Of a stretch of DNA of 51,172 nt, positions 15,700 through 23,939 are shown piece by piece; positions within the stretch are counted from its first letter, which is position 1; each line of letters opens with the position of its first letter. The DNA is from Streptomyces mayonensis. GTDB taxonomy: Bacteria > Actinomycetota > Actinomycetes > Streptomycetales > Streptomycetaceae. The stretch spans positions 1-51,172 of the forward strand of contig NZ_JACBYP010000054.1 of assembly GCF_018982965.1 (NCBI RefSeq). The letters are read 5' to 3'. The notes beneath the pieces were generated by a model, which was given only the letters and a program-made list of their open reading frames with translations, made no database searches and had not been told where the DNA came from. The translations under genes and the position numbers were made by a program.

Positions 15700-16520
15700 C
15701 CAGCAAACCCGCCAAGACAGCCAAGATCTCCGTCCAGGGCGTCACCAAGACCTTCGCGCTGGGCCGGGAGACCTTCACCGCCCTCGACGACGTCTCGATC
15801 GACATCGCGGACCACGAGTTCGTCACCGTCGTCGGCCCCTCCGGCTGCGGCAAGAGCACCCTGATGAACATCCTCGCCGGACTCGAGACCCCCACCTCCG
15901 GCCGCGCCCTGGTGGACGGCGCCCCCGTCTCCGGCCCCGGGCCCGAACGCGGCGTCATCTTCCAGCAGTACGCCCTCTTCCCCTGGCTCACCGTGCGCCA
16001 GAACGTCGAGTTCGGACTGCGCACCACGGGCGTGCCCAAGCACGAACGCCGCGCCCGCGCCGAGCACTTCATCGAGCTCGTCGGCCTGGAGGCCTTCGCC
16101 GACGCCCTGCCCAAGACGCTGTCCGGAGGCATGCGCCAGCGCTGCGCCATCGCCCGCGCCTACGCCGTCGACCCCTCGATCCTGCTGATGGACGAACCCT
16201 TCGGCGCCCTCGACGCGCTGACCCGGGTCAAGCTCCAGGAGCAGCTGCTGAAGACCTGGAGCCAGGACAAGCGCACGGTGCTGTTCATCACCCACGACGT
16301 CGACGAGGCCGTGTTCCTGGCCAACCGGGTGGTGGTGATGGCCGCCCGCCCCGGACGCGTCTACGACGTCATCGAGGTCGACCCCGCCATCGAGCGCGAC
16401 GAGGCCTTCCGGCTCAGCCCCGAGTTCGCCGCCCTGCGCAACCGGGTCTGGCACTCCGTCTACCACCAGGAAGGCCGCACCGCCGCCCTTTCCGGTTCCC
16501 GCTCCTCCACCCCGTCATGA
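15696..16520 (+). CDS. ABC transporter ATPase, SsuB/TauB/AtsC type
   Basis: A 274-residue nucleotide-binding subunit. It has Walker A GPSGCGKST (about 49-57), Q-loop FQQYALFPW, signature LSGGMRQR, Walker B ILLMDEPFGALD and the switch histidine in FITHDVDEAV. It energises the importer with the adjacent permease and binding protein. The ATG overlaps the permease stop (ATGA), showing translational coupling. Confidence 0.92.
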   Translation: MTSKPAKTAKISVQGVTKTFALGRETFTALDDVSIDIADHEFVTVVGPSGCGKSTLMNILAGLETPTSGRALVDGAPVSGPGPERGVIFQQYALFPWLTVRQNVEFGLRTTGVPKHERRARAEHFIELVGLEAFADALPKTLSGGMRQRCAIARAYAVDPSILLMDEPFGALDALTRVKLQEQLLKTWSQDKRTVLFITHDVDEAVFLANRVVVMAARPGRVYDVIEVDPAIERDEAFRLSPEFAALRNRVWHSVYHQEGRTAALSGSRSSTPS

Positions 16521-16540
16521 CCCGGAAGGGACGCACCACC

Positions 16541-17542
16541 ATGTCCAGCACCCCCACCCGCAGGCGCCTGACCGCCACCCTGGCCGGCGTGGCCGCGATG
16601 GCACTGCTCGCCGCCTGCGGCGACGGATCGTCCTCCGGCTCCTCCGGGGACAAGGTCCGCTTCGGCTACATCAACGACTTCAACGGCGCCAGCCTGATCG
16701 CGATCGCCGAGGCCAAGGGCCTGTGGAAGAAGCACGGGCTGACGGCGGAGAGCAAGGTCTTCACCAACGGACCGCTGCAGATCCAGGCCCTGGGCACGGA
16801 CAACCTCGACTTCGGCTACATAGGCCCCGGCGCCATGTGGCTCCCCGCCTCCGGCCAGGCCAAGGTCGTCGCCGTCAACACGCTCGGCAACTCCGACCGC
16901 GTCCTCGCCCAGCCCGGCATCACCTCCATGCAGCAGCTCAAGGGCAAGACCGTGGCCGTGCCCGAGGGCACCTCCGGCGACATGATCCTGAGCCTCGCCC
17001 TGGAGAAGGCCGGGATGACCAAGGACGACCTGAAGGTGGTCCCGATGGACCCGTCCACCATCGTCTCCGCCTTCTCCTCCCAGCAGGTCGACGCAGCGGG
17101 CTTCTGGTACCCGGCCGCGGCGACCATCAAGAAGCAGGTGCCCGACCTGGTAGAGCTCGCCAAGAACGCCGACTTCGAGAAGGACGTCTCCTTCCCCACC
17201 GCCTTCGTCGCGGGCAACAAGGTGGTGAAGGACCAGCCGGAGAAGACCAAGAAGGTCCTCGCCGTACTCCGCGAGGCCATGGCCTTCCGCTCCGAGCACA
17301 CCGACGAGGCGATCGAGATCACCGCCGGCAAGCTGAAGATCCCCGTCGACCAGGTCGAGGCCGACGCCGCGAACAACAAGGTGCTCAGCGTCGGGGAACT
17401 CGACAAGCTGACCGAGGACGGCACCGTCGTCAAGTGGCTCCAGGGCATGAACGAGTACTTCGAGGGGACCGGCAAGCTGGAGAAGCCCGTCGACCCGAAG
17501 ACCTACTACACCGGCGACCTCTTCACGGGAGCGGGCAAGTGA
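16541..17542 (+). CDS. ABC transporter substrate-binding lipoprotein, SsuA/AtsR type
   Basis: A 333-residue lipoprotein with lipobox LLAAC (Cys26) and the type II periplasmic-binding fold of the SsuA/TauA/THI5 class (GYINDFNGASLIAIAEAKGLWKKHGL near the mature N-terminus). It captures the ligand for the importer. In Pseudomonas, atsRBC, a related transporter beside an arylsulfatase gene, takes up aromatic sulfate esters, which fits the neighbours here. I chose the ATG at 16541, with GAAGGG ten bases upstream; an ATG at 16517 overlapping the ATPase stop would add eight residues. The sulfatase GTG overlaps its TGA. Confidence 0.86.
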   Translation: MSSTPTRRRLTATLAGVAAMALLAACGDGSSSGSSGDKVRFGYINDFNGASLIAIAEAKGLWKKHGLTAESKVFTNGPLQIQALGTDNLDFGYIGPGAMWLPASGQAKVVAVNTLGNSDRVLAQPGITSMQQLKGKTVAVPEGTSGDMILSLALEKAGMTKDDLKVVPMDPSTIVSAFSSQQVDAAGFWYPAAATIKKQVPDLVELAKNADFEKDVSFPTAFVAGNKVVKDQPEKTKKVLAVLREAMAFRSEHTDEAIEITAGKLKIPVDQVEADAANNKVLSVGELDKLTEDGTVVKWLQGMNEYFEGTGKLEKPVDPKTYYTGDLFTGAGK

Positions 17543-19077
17543 GCGCGGCCGGGGCCGGGACCGGGGCCGAGTCCGGGAAGAACATCCTCTTCCTCATGAC
17601 CGACCAGCACCGCACGGACACCCTCGGTGCCTACGGCAACCCGCTGGCCCGCACGCCCGCCCTCGACGAACTGGCCGCGACCGGAACCCGCTTCGACCGC
17701 TGGTACACCCCCACCGCGATCTGCACCCCGGCCCGCGCCAGCCTCCTGACCGGCCAGGCCCCCTTCCGCCACAAGCTCCTCGCCAACCACGAACGCAACG
17801 TCGGCTACCTGGAGGACCTGGCCGAGGACCAGTTCGCCTTCTCCCGCGCCCTGCGCGAACGCGGCTACAACTGCGGGCTGTTCGGCAAGTGGCACACCGG
17901 CACCAGGCGCACGGCCGCCGACTACGGCTTCGACGGCCCCGACCTGCCCGGCTGGCACAACCCCGTCGACCACCCCGACTACCTGGCGTACCTCGACGAG
18001 CACGGGCTGCCGCCGTACGAGATCAGCGACCGGGTCCGCGGCACCCTGCCCAACGGGGGCCCCGGCAACCTGCTGGCCGCCCGCCTGCACCAGCCGGTCG
18101 AGGCCACCTTCGAGTACTACCTGGCCACCCGCGCCATCGAGCAGCTGGAGCGGTACGCGGCGGACTCCCGCGCACACGGACAGCCCTTCTTCCTGGCCCT
18201 GCACTTCTTCGGACCCCACCTGCCCTACATCCTGCCGGACGAGTACTTCGACCTCGTCGACCCGGCGGACGTGGAGCTGCCGCGGTCGGTGTCGGAGACC
18301 TTCGAGGGCAAACCGCCGGTCCAGCGCAACTACAGCGCGCACTGGACCTTCGACACCATGCCGATCGAGACGACCCGCAAGCTCATCGCCGTCTACTGGG
18401 GCTACGTCGCCCTCATCGACGCCCAGATCGGCCGGGTCACGGCGGCCATGGAACGGCTCGGCCTGGTGGACGACACCGCGGTCTTCTTCACCTGCGACCA
18501 CGGAGAGTTCACCGGCGCCCACCGGCTGCACGACAAGGGCCCGGCGATGTACGAGGACATCTACCGCACCCCCGGACTGCTCAGGGTCCCCGGCGCGCCC
18601 GCCGGCCAGGTGCGCGACGAGTTCGTGAGTCTCCTCGACTGCACCGCGACCATCCTCGAACTCGCCGGCGCCGACCCGAAACCCGCCGTCGACTCGCGCA
18701 GCCTGCTGCCGCTCGTGCGGGGCGAGACGGTCGACTGGGAGCAGGACATCGTCTGCGAGTTCCACGGCCACCACTTCCCCTACCCCCAGCGCATGCTGCG
18801 CGAGGACCGCTACAAGCTCGTAGTCAACCCGGACTCCGTCAACGAGCTCTACGACCTGCACACCGACCCCGACGAACTGCAGAACGTCTACGCCCACCCG
18901 GAGCGGGCCGAGGTCCGCAGCCGCATGATGCGTAGGCTGTACGACGTGCTGCGCGAGCGCGGCGACAACTTCTACCACTGGATGACGTCGATGTACGACG
19001 TCGGCGAGGTGGGGCACGACCCGACACTGAGCGGGCTCGACGAGTCCACCTACCGGGACGGTGCGGCACAGGCCTGA
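17539..19077 (+). CDS. Cytosolic type I sulfatase (formylglycine-dependent)
   Basis: A 512-residue sulfatase of the alkaline-phosphatase superfamily. NILFLMTDQHRTDTLG near the N-terminus holds the paired metal-binding Asp of the family. The active-site signature CTPARASLLTG places the Cys to be converted to formylglycine at residue 62. Further family motifs are LFGKWHTG, HFFGPHLPY and FFTCDHGEFTGAHRLHDKGPAMYEDIYRTP. There is no signal peptide, so it acts in the cytoplasm on imported sulfate esters. GTGA overlap ties it to the binding-protein gene. The FGE gene that would mature it follows 60 bases later. The substrate is unknown; a sulfated sugar or aryl sulfate is likely. Confidence 0.88.
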   Translation: MSAAGAGTGAESGKNILFLMTDQHRTDTLGAYGNPLARTPALDELAATGTRFDRWYTPTAICTPARASLLTGQAPFRHKLLANHERNVGYLEDLAEDQFAFSRALRERGYNCGLFGKWHTGTRRTAADYGFDGPDLPGWHNPVDHPDYLAYLDEHGLPPYEISDRVRGTLPNGGPGNLLAARLHQPVEATFEYYLATRAIEQLERYAADSRAHGQPFFLALHFFGPHLPYILPDEYFDLVDPADVELPRSVSETFEGKPPVQRNYSAHWTFDTMPIETTRKLIAVYWGYVALIDAQIGRVTAAMERLGLVDDTAVFFTCDHGEFTGAHRLHDKGPAMYEDIYRTPGLLRVPGAPAGQVRDEFVSLLDCTATILELAGADPKPAVDSRSLLPLVRGETVDWEQDIVCEFHGHHFPYPQRMLREDRYKLVVNPDSVNELYDLHTDPDELQNVYAHPERAEVRSRMMRRLYDVLRERGDNFYHWMTSMYDVGEVGHDPTLSGLDESTYRDGAAQA

Positions 19078-19137
19078 CCGCCCCCGGGCCGGCGCCCGTC
19101 CCGGCGCCGGCCCCGCAACCGACCGCTTCGAGGAACC

Positions 19138-20103
19138 ATGAGCCACGACCACCGCCCCTGCTGCGCCCCCTCCGGGACACCCGCCGCCGTCACGGTGGCC
19201 CCGCCCGCACCGGGCCCCGCCGCCGGGCCGCGGTCGACCCGCGGGCAGGTGAGCCTGCCCGGCGGGGAGTTCGCGATGGGCGACGCCTTCGGCGAGGGGT
19301 ACCCCGCCGACGGCGAGACGCCGGTGCACACGGTGCGGCTGGCGCCCTTCCACATCGACGCCACCGCCGTCACCAACGCCCAGTTCGCGGCGTTCGTCAA
19401 GGCCACCGGCCATGTGACCGACGCCGAACGCTACGGCTCCTCGGCGGTCTTCCACCTCGTGGTCGACGCGGGCTCCAGCGACGTCCTGGGCAGCGCGGCC
19501 GGGACCCCGTGGTGGATCAACGTACGCGGCGCACACTGGCGCCGGCCCGAGGGCGCGCGGTCCGACATCACCACCCGGCAGAACCACCCGGCCGTCCACA
19601 TCTCGTGGAACGACGCCACCGCCTACGCCCGGTGGGCCGGCAAGCGGCTGCCCACCGAGGCCGAGTGGGAGTACGCCGCCCGCGGCGGACTGGCCGGCCG
19701 CCGCTACGCCTGGGGCGACGAGCTGACGCCCGGCGGCCGGTGGCGCTGCAACATCTGGCAGGGCCGTTTCCCGCACGTCAACACCGCCGAGGACGGTCAC
19801 GTGACCACCGCGCCGGTCAAGACGTACCGGCCCAACGGCTTCGGCCTGTGGAACACCGCCGGCAACGTCTGGGAGTGGTGCTCCGACTGGTTCTCACCCG
19901 CCTACTACTCCCAGTCGCCCGAGGCGGACCCGCGCGGCGCCGAGGCCGGGACCGCGCGGGTGCTGCGCGGCGGCTCCTACCTCTGCCACGACTCGTACTG
20001 CAACCGCTACCGCGTCGCCGCCCGCTCCTCCAACACCCCGGAGTCGTCGTCCGGCAACCTCGGCTTCCGCTGCGCCAACGACGGGGCGGTCAAGCCCGGT
20101 TAG
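19138..20103 (+). CDS. Formylglycine-generating enzyme (sulfatase-modifying factor)
   Basis: A 321-residue FGE/SUMF1-fold protein that oxidises the sulfatase active-site Cys to formylglycine. It is very close to the characterised Streptomyces coelicolor FGE as I remember it: LPGGEFAMGDAFGEGYPADGE, RLPTEAEWEYAARGGLAGRRYAWGDE, NTAGNVWEWCSDWFSP, and the C-terminal RVLRGGSYLCHDSYCNRYRVAARSSNTP...GNLGFRCAND. The two copper-binding catalytic cysteines are Cys283 and Cys288. The N-terminal 40 residues are Pro/Ala-rich with a CC pair and no signal peptide. GAGGA precedes the ATG. Placed directly behind the sulfatase, it presumably has that enzyme as its client. Confidence 0.92.
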   Translation: MSHDHRPCCAPSGTPAAVTVAPPAPGPAAGPRSTRGQVSLPGGEFAMGDAFGEGYPADGETPVHTVRLAPFHIDATAVTNAQFAAFVKATGHVTDAERYGSSAVFHLVVDAGSSDVLGSAAGTPWWINVRGAHWRRPEGARSDITTRQNHPAVHISWNDATAYARWAGKRLPTEAEWEYAARGGLAGRRYAWGDELTPGGRWRCNIWQGRFPHVNTAEDGHVTTAPVKTYRPNGFGLWNTAGNVWEWCSDWFSPAYYSQSPEADPRGAEAGTARVLRGGSYLCHDSYCNRYRVAARSSNTPESSSGNLGFRCANDGAVKPG

Positions 20104-20139
20104 GGAAGGGCAGCCCGCCCGCAGATGCGCACGTCGGGG

Positions 20140-21417
20140 TCACCACCTGGGGATCTCATCGGAGAAGGACGGCTCGAAGCGCCGCATGTAGCCCGTGTCG
20201 TCGCGGTCGCGCAGCCCGCAGTCGAGGTACTGGCGGTGCAGGCGGGCAAGCCCGTCCCGGTCCAGCTCCACGCCGAGGCCCGGGGCCGTGGGCACGGTGA
20301 CGGCGCCCTCGCTGAAGCGCAGCGGGGCCGGGTCCACCACGTCCTCGTCGGGGCGCTTCCACGGCCAGTGCGTGTCGCAGGCGTAGGTGAGGTGGGGCGT
20401 CGCCGCCGCGAGGTGGGTCATCGCGGCGAGGCTGATGCCCAGGTGGGAGTTGGAGTGCATGGACAGGCCGAGCCCGAAGGTCTCGCAGATCGCGGCCAGT
20501 TGACCGCAGCGCCGCAGACCGCCCCAGAAGTGGTGGTCGGAGAGCACGATGCCGACCGACTTCCGGGCCACGGCGGGGGCGAGGTCGTCGAAGGAGACCA
20601 CACACATGTTGGTCGCCAGCGGAGTCGGCGTCCCGGCGGCGACGGACGCCATGCCGTCGAGGCCGGCGGTCGGGTCCTCCAGGTACTCCAGTACGCCCGC
20701 CAGTTCACGCGCCACGCGCAGTGAGGTCCGTGTGCTCCAGACGGCGTTGGGGTCCAGGCGCAGGGGGTGGTCCGGGAACGCCTCGCGCAGCGCACGGATC
20801 GCGGCCATCTCCTCGTCCGGCGCGAACACGCCGCCCTTGAGCTTGACGGACGCGAAGCCGTAGGCCTCGATCATGCGGCGGGCCTGGTCGACCAGGCCCG
20901 CCGGGTCGAGTGCCGCACCCCAGTCGTCGTCCTCCTGGCCGGGATGCCCGGCCCACTTGTAGAAGAGGTAGGCGCTGTAGGGGACGGCGGGGCGCACCGC
21001 TCCGCCCAGCAGGTCGCTGACCGGACGGCCCACGAGCTTGCCCTGGACGTCCATGCAGGCGACGTCGAAGGGCGACACGACCCGGTCCACGGTGCTGCTG
21101 CCGGTGACCATCCCGGCCATGCCGTCGCCGCCGGTGGTGTCGGTGCCCAGCGCGCGCCTCGCGCGGGCGTTCAGATCGTTGAGGTTCCACACGTCCAGGC
21201 CGTCCAGCCCGGCGGCGGTGCGGCGCAGCCGCTCCAGGTGCAGGGTGCCGCCGTAGCTCTCCCCGACGCCGCTGACCCCGCTCTCCGTGGTGATCTCGAC
21301 GACGGTGCGCAGCGCGTAGGGCTCGTGCACGCCCACCGAGTTGAGCAGGGGAGGGTCCCGGAAGGCCACGGGCGTCACGGTGACGTCGACGATGCGTTCG
21401 GAGGTGTCAGCCTGCAT
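20140..21417 (-). CDS. gudD: Glucarate dehydratase-like enolase-superfamily enzyme
   Basis: A 425-residue enolase-superfamily protein of the glucarate dehydratase type: PPLLNSVGVHEPYALRTVVEI at the N-terminal capping domain, the base motif SVKLKGG (KxK), the metal ligand region RLDPNAVW and EDPTAG, and the general-base His in LSMHSNSHLGISLAAMTHLAAA. It would dehydrate D-glucarate (or L-idarate) to 5-keto-4-deoxyglucarate in the cytoplasm. GAGGA five bases before the ATG at 21417 decides the start; longer in-frame starts at 21447 and 21489 are less supported. A consensus TTGACA lies upstream on the minus strand (21489-21484), without an obvious -10. It converges on the FGE gene with a 36-base gap. 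Confidence 0.8.
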   Translation of the reverse strand: MQADTSERIVDVTVTPVAFRDPPLLNSVGVHEPYALRTVVEITTESGVSGVGESYGGTLHLERLRRTAAGLDGLDVWNLNDLNARARRALGTDTTGGDGMAGMVTGSSTVDRVVSPFDVACMDVQGKLVGRPVSDLLGGAVRPAVPYSAYLFYKWAGHPGQEDDDWGAALDPAGLVDQARRMIEAYGFASVKLKGGVFAPDEEMAAIRALREAFPDHPLRLDPNAVWSTRTSLRVARELAGVLEYLEDPTAGLDGMASVAAGTPTPLATNMCVVSFDDLAPAVARKSVGIVLSDHHFWGGLRRCGQLAAICETFGLGLSMHSNSHLGISLAAMTHLAAATPHLTYACDTHWPWKRPDEDVVDPAPLRFSEGAVTVPTAPGLGVELDRDGLARLHRQYLDCGLRDRDDTGYMRRFEPSFSDEIPRW

Positions 21418-21572
21418 GCCATCCTCATACGTGGTCGTCGTTCTCATGTGTGGACGATCAGTTGACGGCACGGATCGCGGCCGTGTCAATGGGCCGACGC
21501 ACCGGAGGCCGCCGCGCGAAGGAGGAGGAACGGGGAACGGGGGCTTGCTGCCGGCGCGTTCCGCCCACCGCC

Positions 21573-21604
21573 GGGCGGGCGCGGGCGACGGCCCGGGCCC
21601 GCCC
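21573..21604 (-). terminator. Terminator after the small secreted protein gene
   Basis: A 14-bp stem with one mismatch (GGGCGGGC-GC-GGGC opposite GCCC-GG-GCCCGCCC) and a GACG loop lies nine bases past the stop of the minus-strand gene. Confidence 0.65.
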
Positions 21605-21612
21605 GGCGTCCG

Positions 21613-21822
21613 TCACCTGCCGAGGATGCCCGCGGGCAGCAGCGACTGCGGGGAGGTGGCGGGGTGCCCCACCTCCAGCGATCCGAGCAGACCGTTCAGG
21701 AGCGGACCGCCGGGTACACCGGCGGACGGCTCGGGGACGGGGACGGGGGCGGCCTCGGCGAGGGGAGCGGAGACCAGCAGGGCGGCGGCCAGGACGGAGA
21801 CACAGGCGAGCTTCTTGATCAT
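21613..21822 (-). CDS. Small secreted protein of unknown function
   Basis: A 69-residue protein. MIKKLACVSVLAAALLVSAPLAEA is an orthodox Sec signal peptide with an AXA-type cleavage site near residue 24. The mature part of about 45 residues is Pro/Gly/Leu-rich with no cysteine or recognisable motif. Its small size, own terminator and good codon bias support expression. I cannot assign a function; it could be a surface or extracellular matrix peptide. Confidence 0.65.
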   Translation of the reverse strand: MIKKLACVSVLAAALLVSAPLAEAAPVPVPEPSAGVPGGPLLNGLLGSLEVGHPATSPQSLLPAGILGR

Positions 21823-21877
21823 GTCCGCCCCAACGAGCGTCGGCCCGGGAGGAAACGCCCGCCGTGGGCCGACCGGG

Positions 21878-22110
21878 TCAGCCGGACGACGTGGGCGCCG
21901 GCCGGGGCACCGGTGGAAGCGGCGCGTGCTCCGAAGAGGCCCGGAAGGCCTGGATCACCAGCGCGGCGAAGCGCCGTGAGGCCGCGACGCGGGCCTCCGT
22001 CGGCGCGGCCCCGACGGTCGTCCACGAGGTGCTGCCCCTGGCCGGGTCGGCCGAGGCGCACCGGAAGCCGGACGCCGGCGAGGAGTTCGGCCGCATCGTA
22101 CCGGCCGCCC
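21878..22110 (-). pseudogene. Coding-like fragment, possibly gene remnant
   Basis: The 578-base gap 21823-22400 has no clear gene. In its left part a minus-strand frame ending at 21878 has the strong third-position GC expected of coding DNA and reads TEARVAASRRFAALVIQAFR before a Pro-rich tail. I find no convincing start or Shine-Dalgarno and no family match. It may be the end of a degraded gene. The right boundary is approximate. Confidence 0.25.
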
Positions 22111-22400
22111 GGCCGCCGGGACGCCGCAAGCTGGGGCGACCGCCGGCATCCGGCGCGTGCCGCCCCCGGGCAGTCCGCGGGCTGGCCGGCCGCCGCCCCG
22201 CAGAGACTCGGTGGAGGGCGGTGGTGGACGGCGGTACCGGAGAACCGCGTCCCGTCCCACTTCCAGCCGGCTGCCACGGGCACCCGTCACCTCTCCCGCC
22301 CCGCACGTCCCCGGCCAGGCCGGCCATGACGCCGCCGTGCCGCCGGTGCGCCCGTTCTGCGCCCTGCCCTGCGACGGTACGGCGCCGCACACTCACGTCC

Positions 22401-22886
22401 ATGGGGGACACACACGAACCGAACCTCTTCCCGGTGCCAGGTCCCGACGGACACCGGCAGCCGCCCGCCGGAGTGCCCCGGCCCTGGGAGGGCGCCGACC
22501 GGCGGCAGGCCGTCCGCGACGGCGCCAACGGACCCGAGCCGCCGGCCCGGCCCGTCTGCCCGTACTGCGGCCTGCGCGGCGAACGCCGCCGCACCTACAC
22601 GGGGCAGCACGTGCTCCTCGAACCCCGGCTCACCGTCCCGGCCCACCTGGTCCCCGGCGGGCACCGGTGGCACGTCGATCCGGGCGGCCAGGCCGGGAAC
22701 GGCGGCCTGGAGGAACCCCCGCCCGGCACCACCTGCCGCGTCCCCCACCAACTGGCCTGTCCGGGCCTCACCCTGGACGAGATCAGACCGTGGCGGTGGC
22801 TGGACGCGTGGCGCGAGGAGAACGCCCGCCGGGCGCGCCGCCAAACGGACGGGACCGGTCCGGACGTGCTCCCCGACACCGGCTGA
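22401..22886 (+). CDS. DUF6083-domain protein
   Basis: A 161-residue cytosolic protein. The C-terminal two thirds have the pattern I associate with the streptomycete DUF6083 family: CPYCGLRGERRRTYTGQHVLLEP, VPAHLVPGGHRWHVD, NGGLEEPPPGTTCRVPHQLACPGL and a Trp-Arg tail. A CxxC pair and later Cys/His residues suggest zinc binding. The N-terminal 50 residues are Pro-rich. The function is unknown. Confidence 0.7.
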   Translation: MGDTHEPNLFPVPGPDGHRQPPAGVPRPWEGADRRQAVRDGANGPEPPARPVCPYCGLRGERRRTYTGQHVLLEPRLTVPAHLVPGGHRWHVDPGGQAGNGGLEEPPPGTTCRVPHQLACPGLTLDEIRPWRWLDAWREENARRARRQTDGTGPDVLPDTG

Positions 22887-22981
22887 GGAGTCGCCGGAGC
22901 CGCACAGCCCCACAGCCGTACGGTGCGGACCCGACCGGAAAACCGGGGGCGCCGTGGCGGCCGCGCCTGGAAGCATGAGGC

Positions 22982-23857
22982 ATGCATCCGGACGACTGGT
23001 ACCTCACCCACGACCTCGACGACTTCCTGACCCGCACCGGAGCGTTCCTGCGCTCGCGACCCGGCCTGCACACCTTGCAGTTGACGGTGACCGAGTCGCT
23101 CCGTACCCAGGGGATGGACATGTTCGGCACCGCAGCGCCCGTCTTCGGGTGGCTGGAGCGGGCGGGGGAGGTCGTCGCCTCCTTCTTCCGCACTCCGCCG
23201 CGCCACCTGAGCGTGACCCCGCTCTCCCCCGGGGAGGCCGACGCTCTCGCCGCCCGTCTGTCCGCCCTCGGCCACCCCTTGCCGGGTGTGAACGCGGACC
23301 AACCCACCGCCACCGCCTTCGCCTGGGCCTGGCAGCGGTACACCGGTGCCGCCCCGGACCTCGCCGAGCGGCACCGCCTCTACCGCCTGGACACGCTCAC
23401 ACCGCCGACGCCGGTGCCCGAAGGGCGGGCGAGGGTCGCCGGTGAGGGAGACCGCGCCCGACTCGTCACCTGGCACGACGAGTTCGCGGCCGCCACGCGT
23501 GCGGTCCCGTCCGGGGCCTCCCGGTGGGCCGACGAGCGCATCGCGGGCCAGCGCGTCACCCTCTGGGAGACCCCGGACGGCGAGCCGGTCTCCATGGCGG
23601 GGCTCAGCCCCGTGGTGGCCGGCCAGGTCCGGCTGGCCCCCGTCTACACCCCCGCCCCCCTGCGCGGTCGCGGATACGGCGGCGCCGCGACGGTCGCCGC
23701 GAGCCGGGCCGCGCTGGCCCGGGGAGCAACGGACCTCGTGCTCTTCGCCGACCTGACCAATCCCACCAGCAACGGCCTCTACCAGCGCATCGGCTACCGG
23801 CCGGTGACCGACTTCTGCCTGTACGACTTCTCACCCGCCGCCCCGCCCACGGCGTGA
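22982..23857 (+). CDS. GNAT-family N-acetyltransferase
   Basis: A 291-residue cytosolic protein with a C-terminal GNAT domain (about 145-285). The acetyl-CoA-binding motif A reads VYTPAPLRGRGYGGAATVAA and is followed by the beta-strand LVLFADLTNPTSNGLYQRIGYRPV. The N-terminal half looks like a degenerate companion GNAT fold, common in two-domain acetyltransferases. The acceptor substrate is unknown. It is convergent with the first GH64 gene across a strong terminator. Confidence 0.82.
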   Translation: MHPDDWYLTHDLDDFLTRTGAFLRSRPGLHTLQLTVTESLRTQGMDMFGTAAPVFGWLERAGEVVASFFRTPPRHLSVTPLSPGEADALAARLSALGHPLPGVNADQPTATAFAWAWQRYTGAAPDLAERHRLYRLDTLTPPTPVPEGRARVAGEGDRARLVTWHDEFAAATRAVPSGASRWADERIAGQRVTLWETPDGEPVSMAGLSPVVAGQVRLAPVYTPAPLRGRGYGGAATVAASRAALARGATDLVLFADLTNPTSNGLYQRIGYRPVTDFCLYDFSPAAPPTA

Positions 23858-23881
23858 ACCGACGGCCGGTCGAGGCGGGGA

Positions 23882-23919
23882 CCGCCCCCGCCCGCCGCGT
23901 CGGCGGTGGGAGGGGGCGG
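23882..23919. terminator. Bidirectional terminator between GNAT and GH64 genes
   Basis: A long imperfect GC-rich stem (outer arms CCGCCCCC and GGGGGCGG, inner GCCG/CGGC) fills the 82-base gap between convergent genes. Confidence 0.7.
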
Positions 23920-23939
23920 GTTCGCGTCGGACCGGTCGG

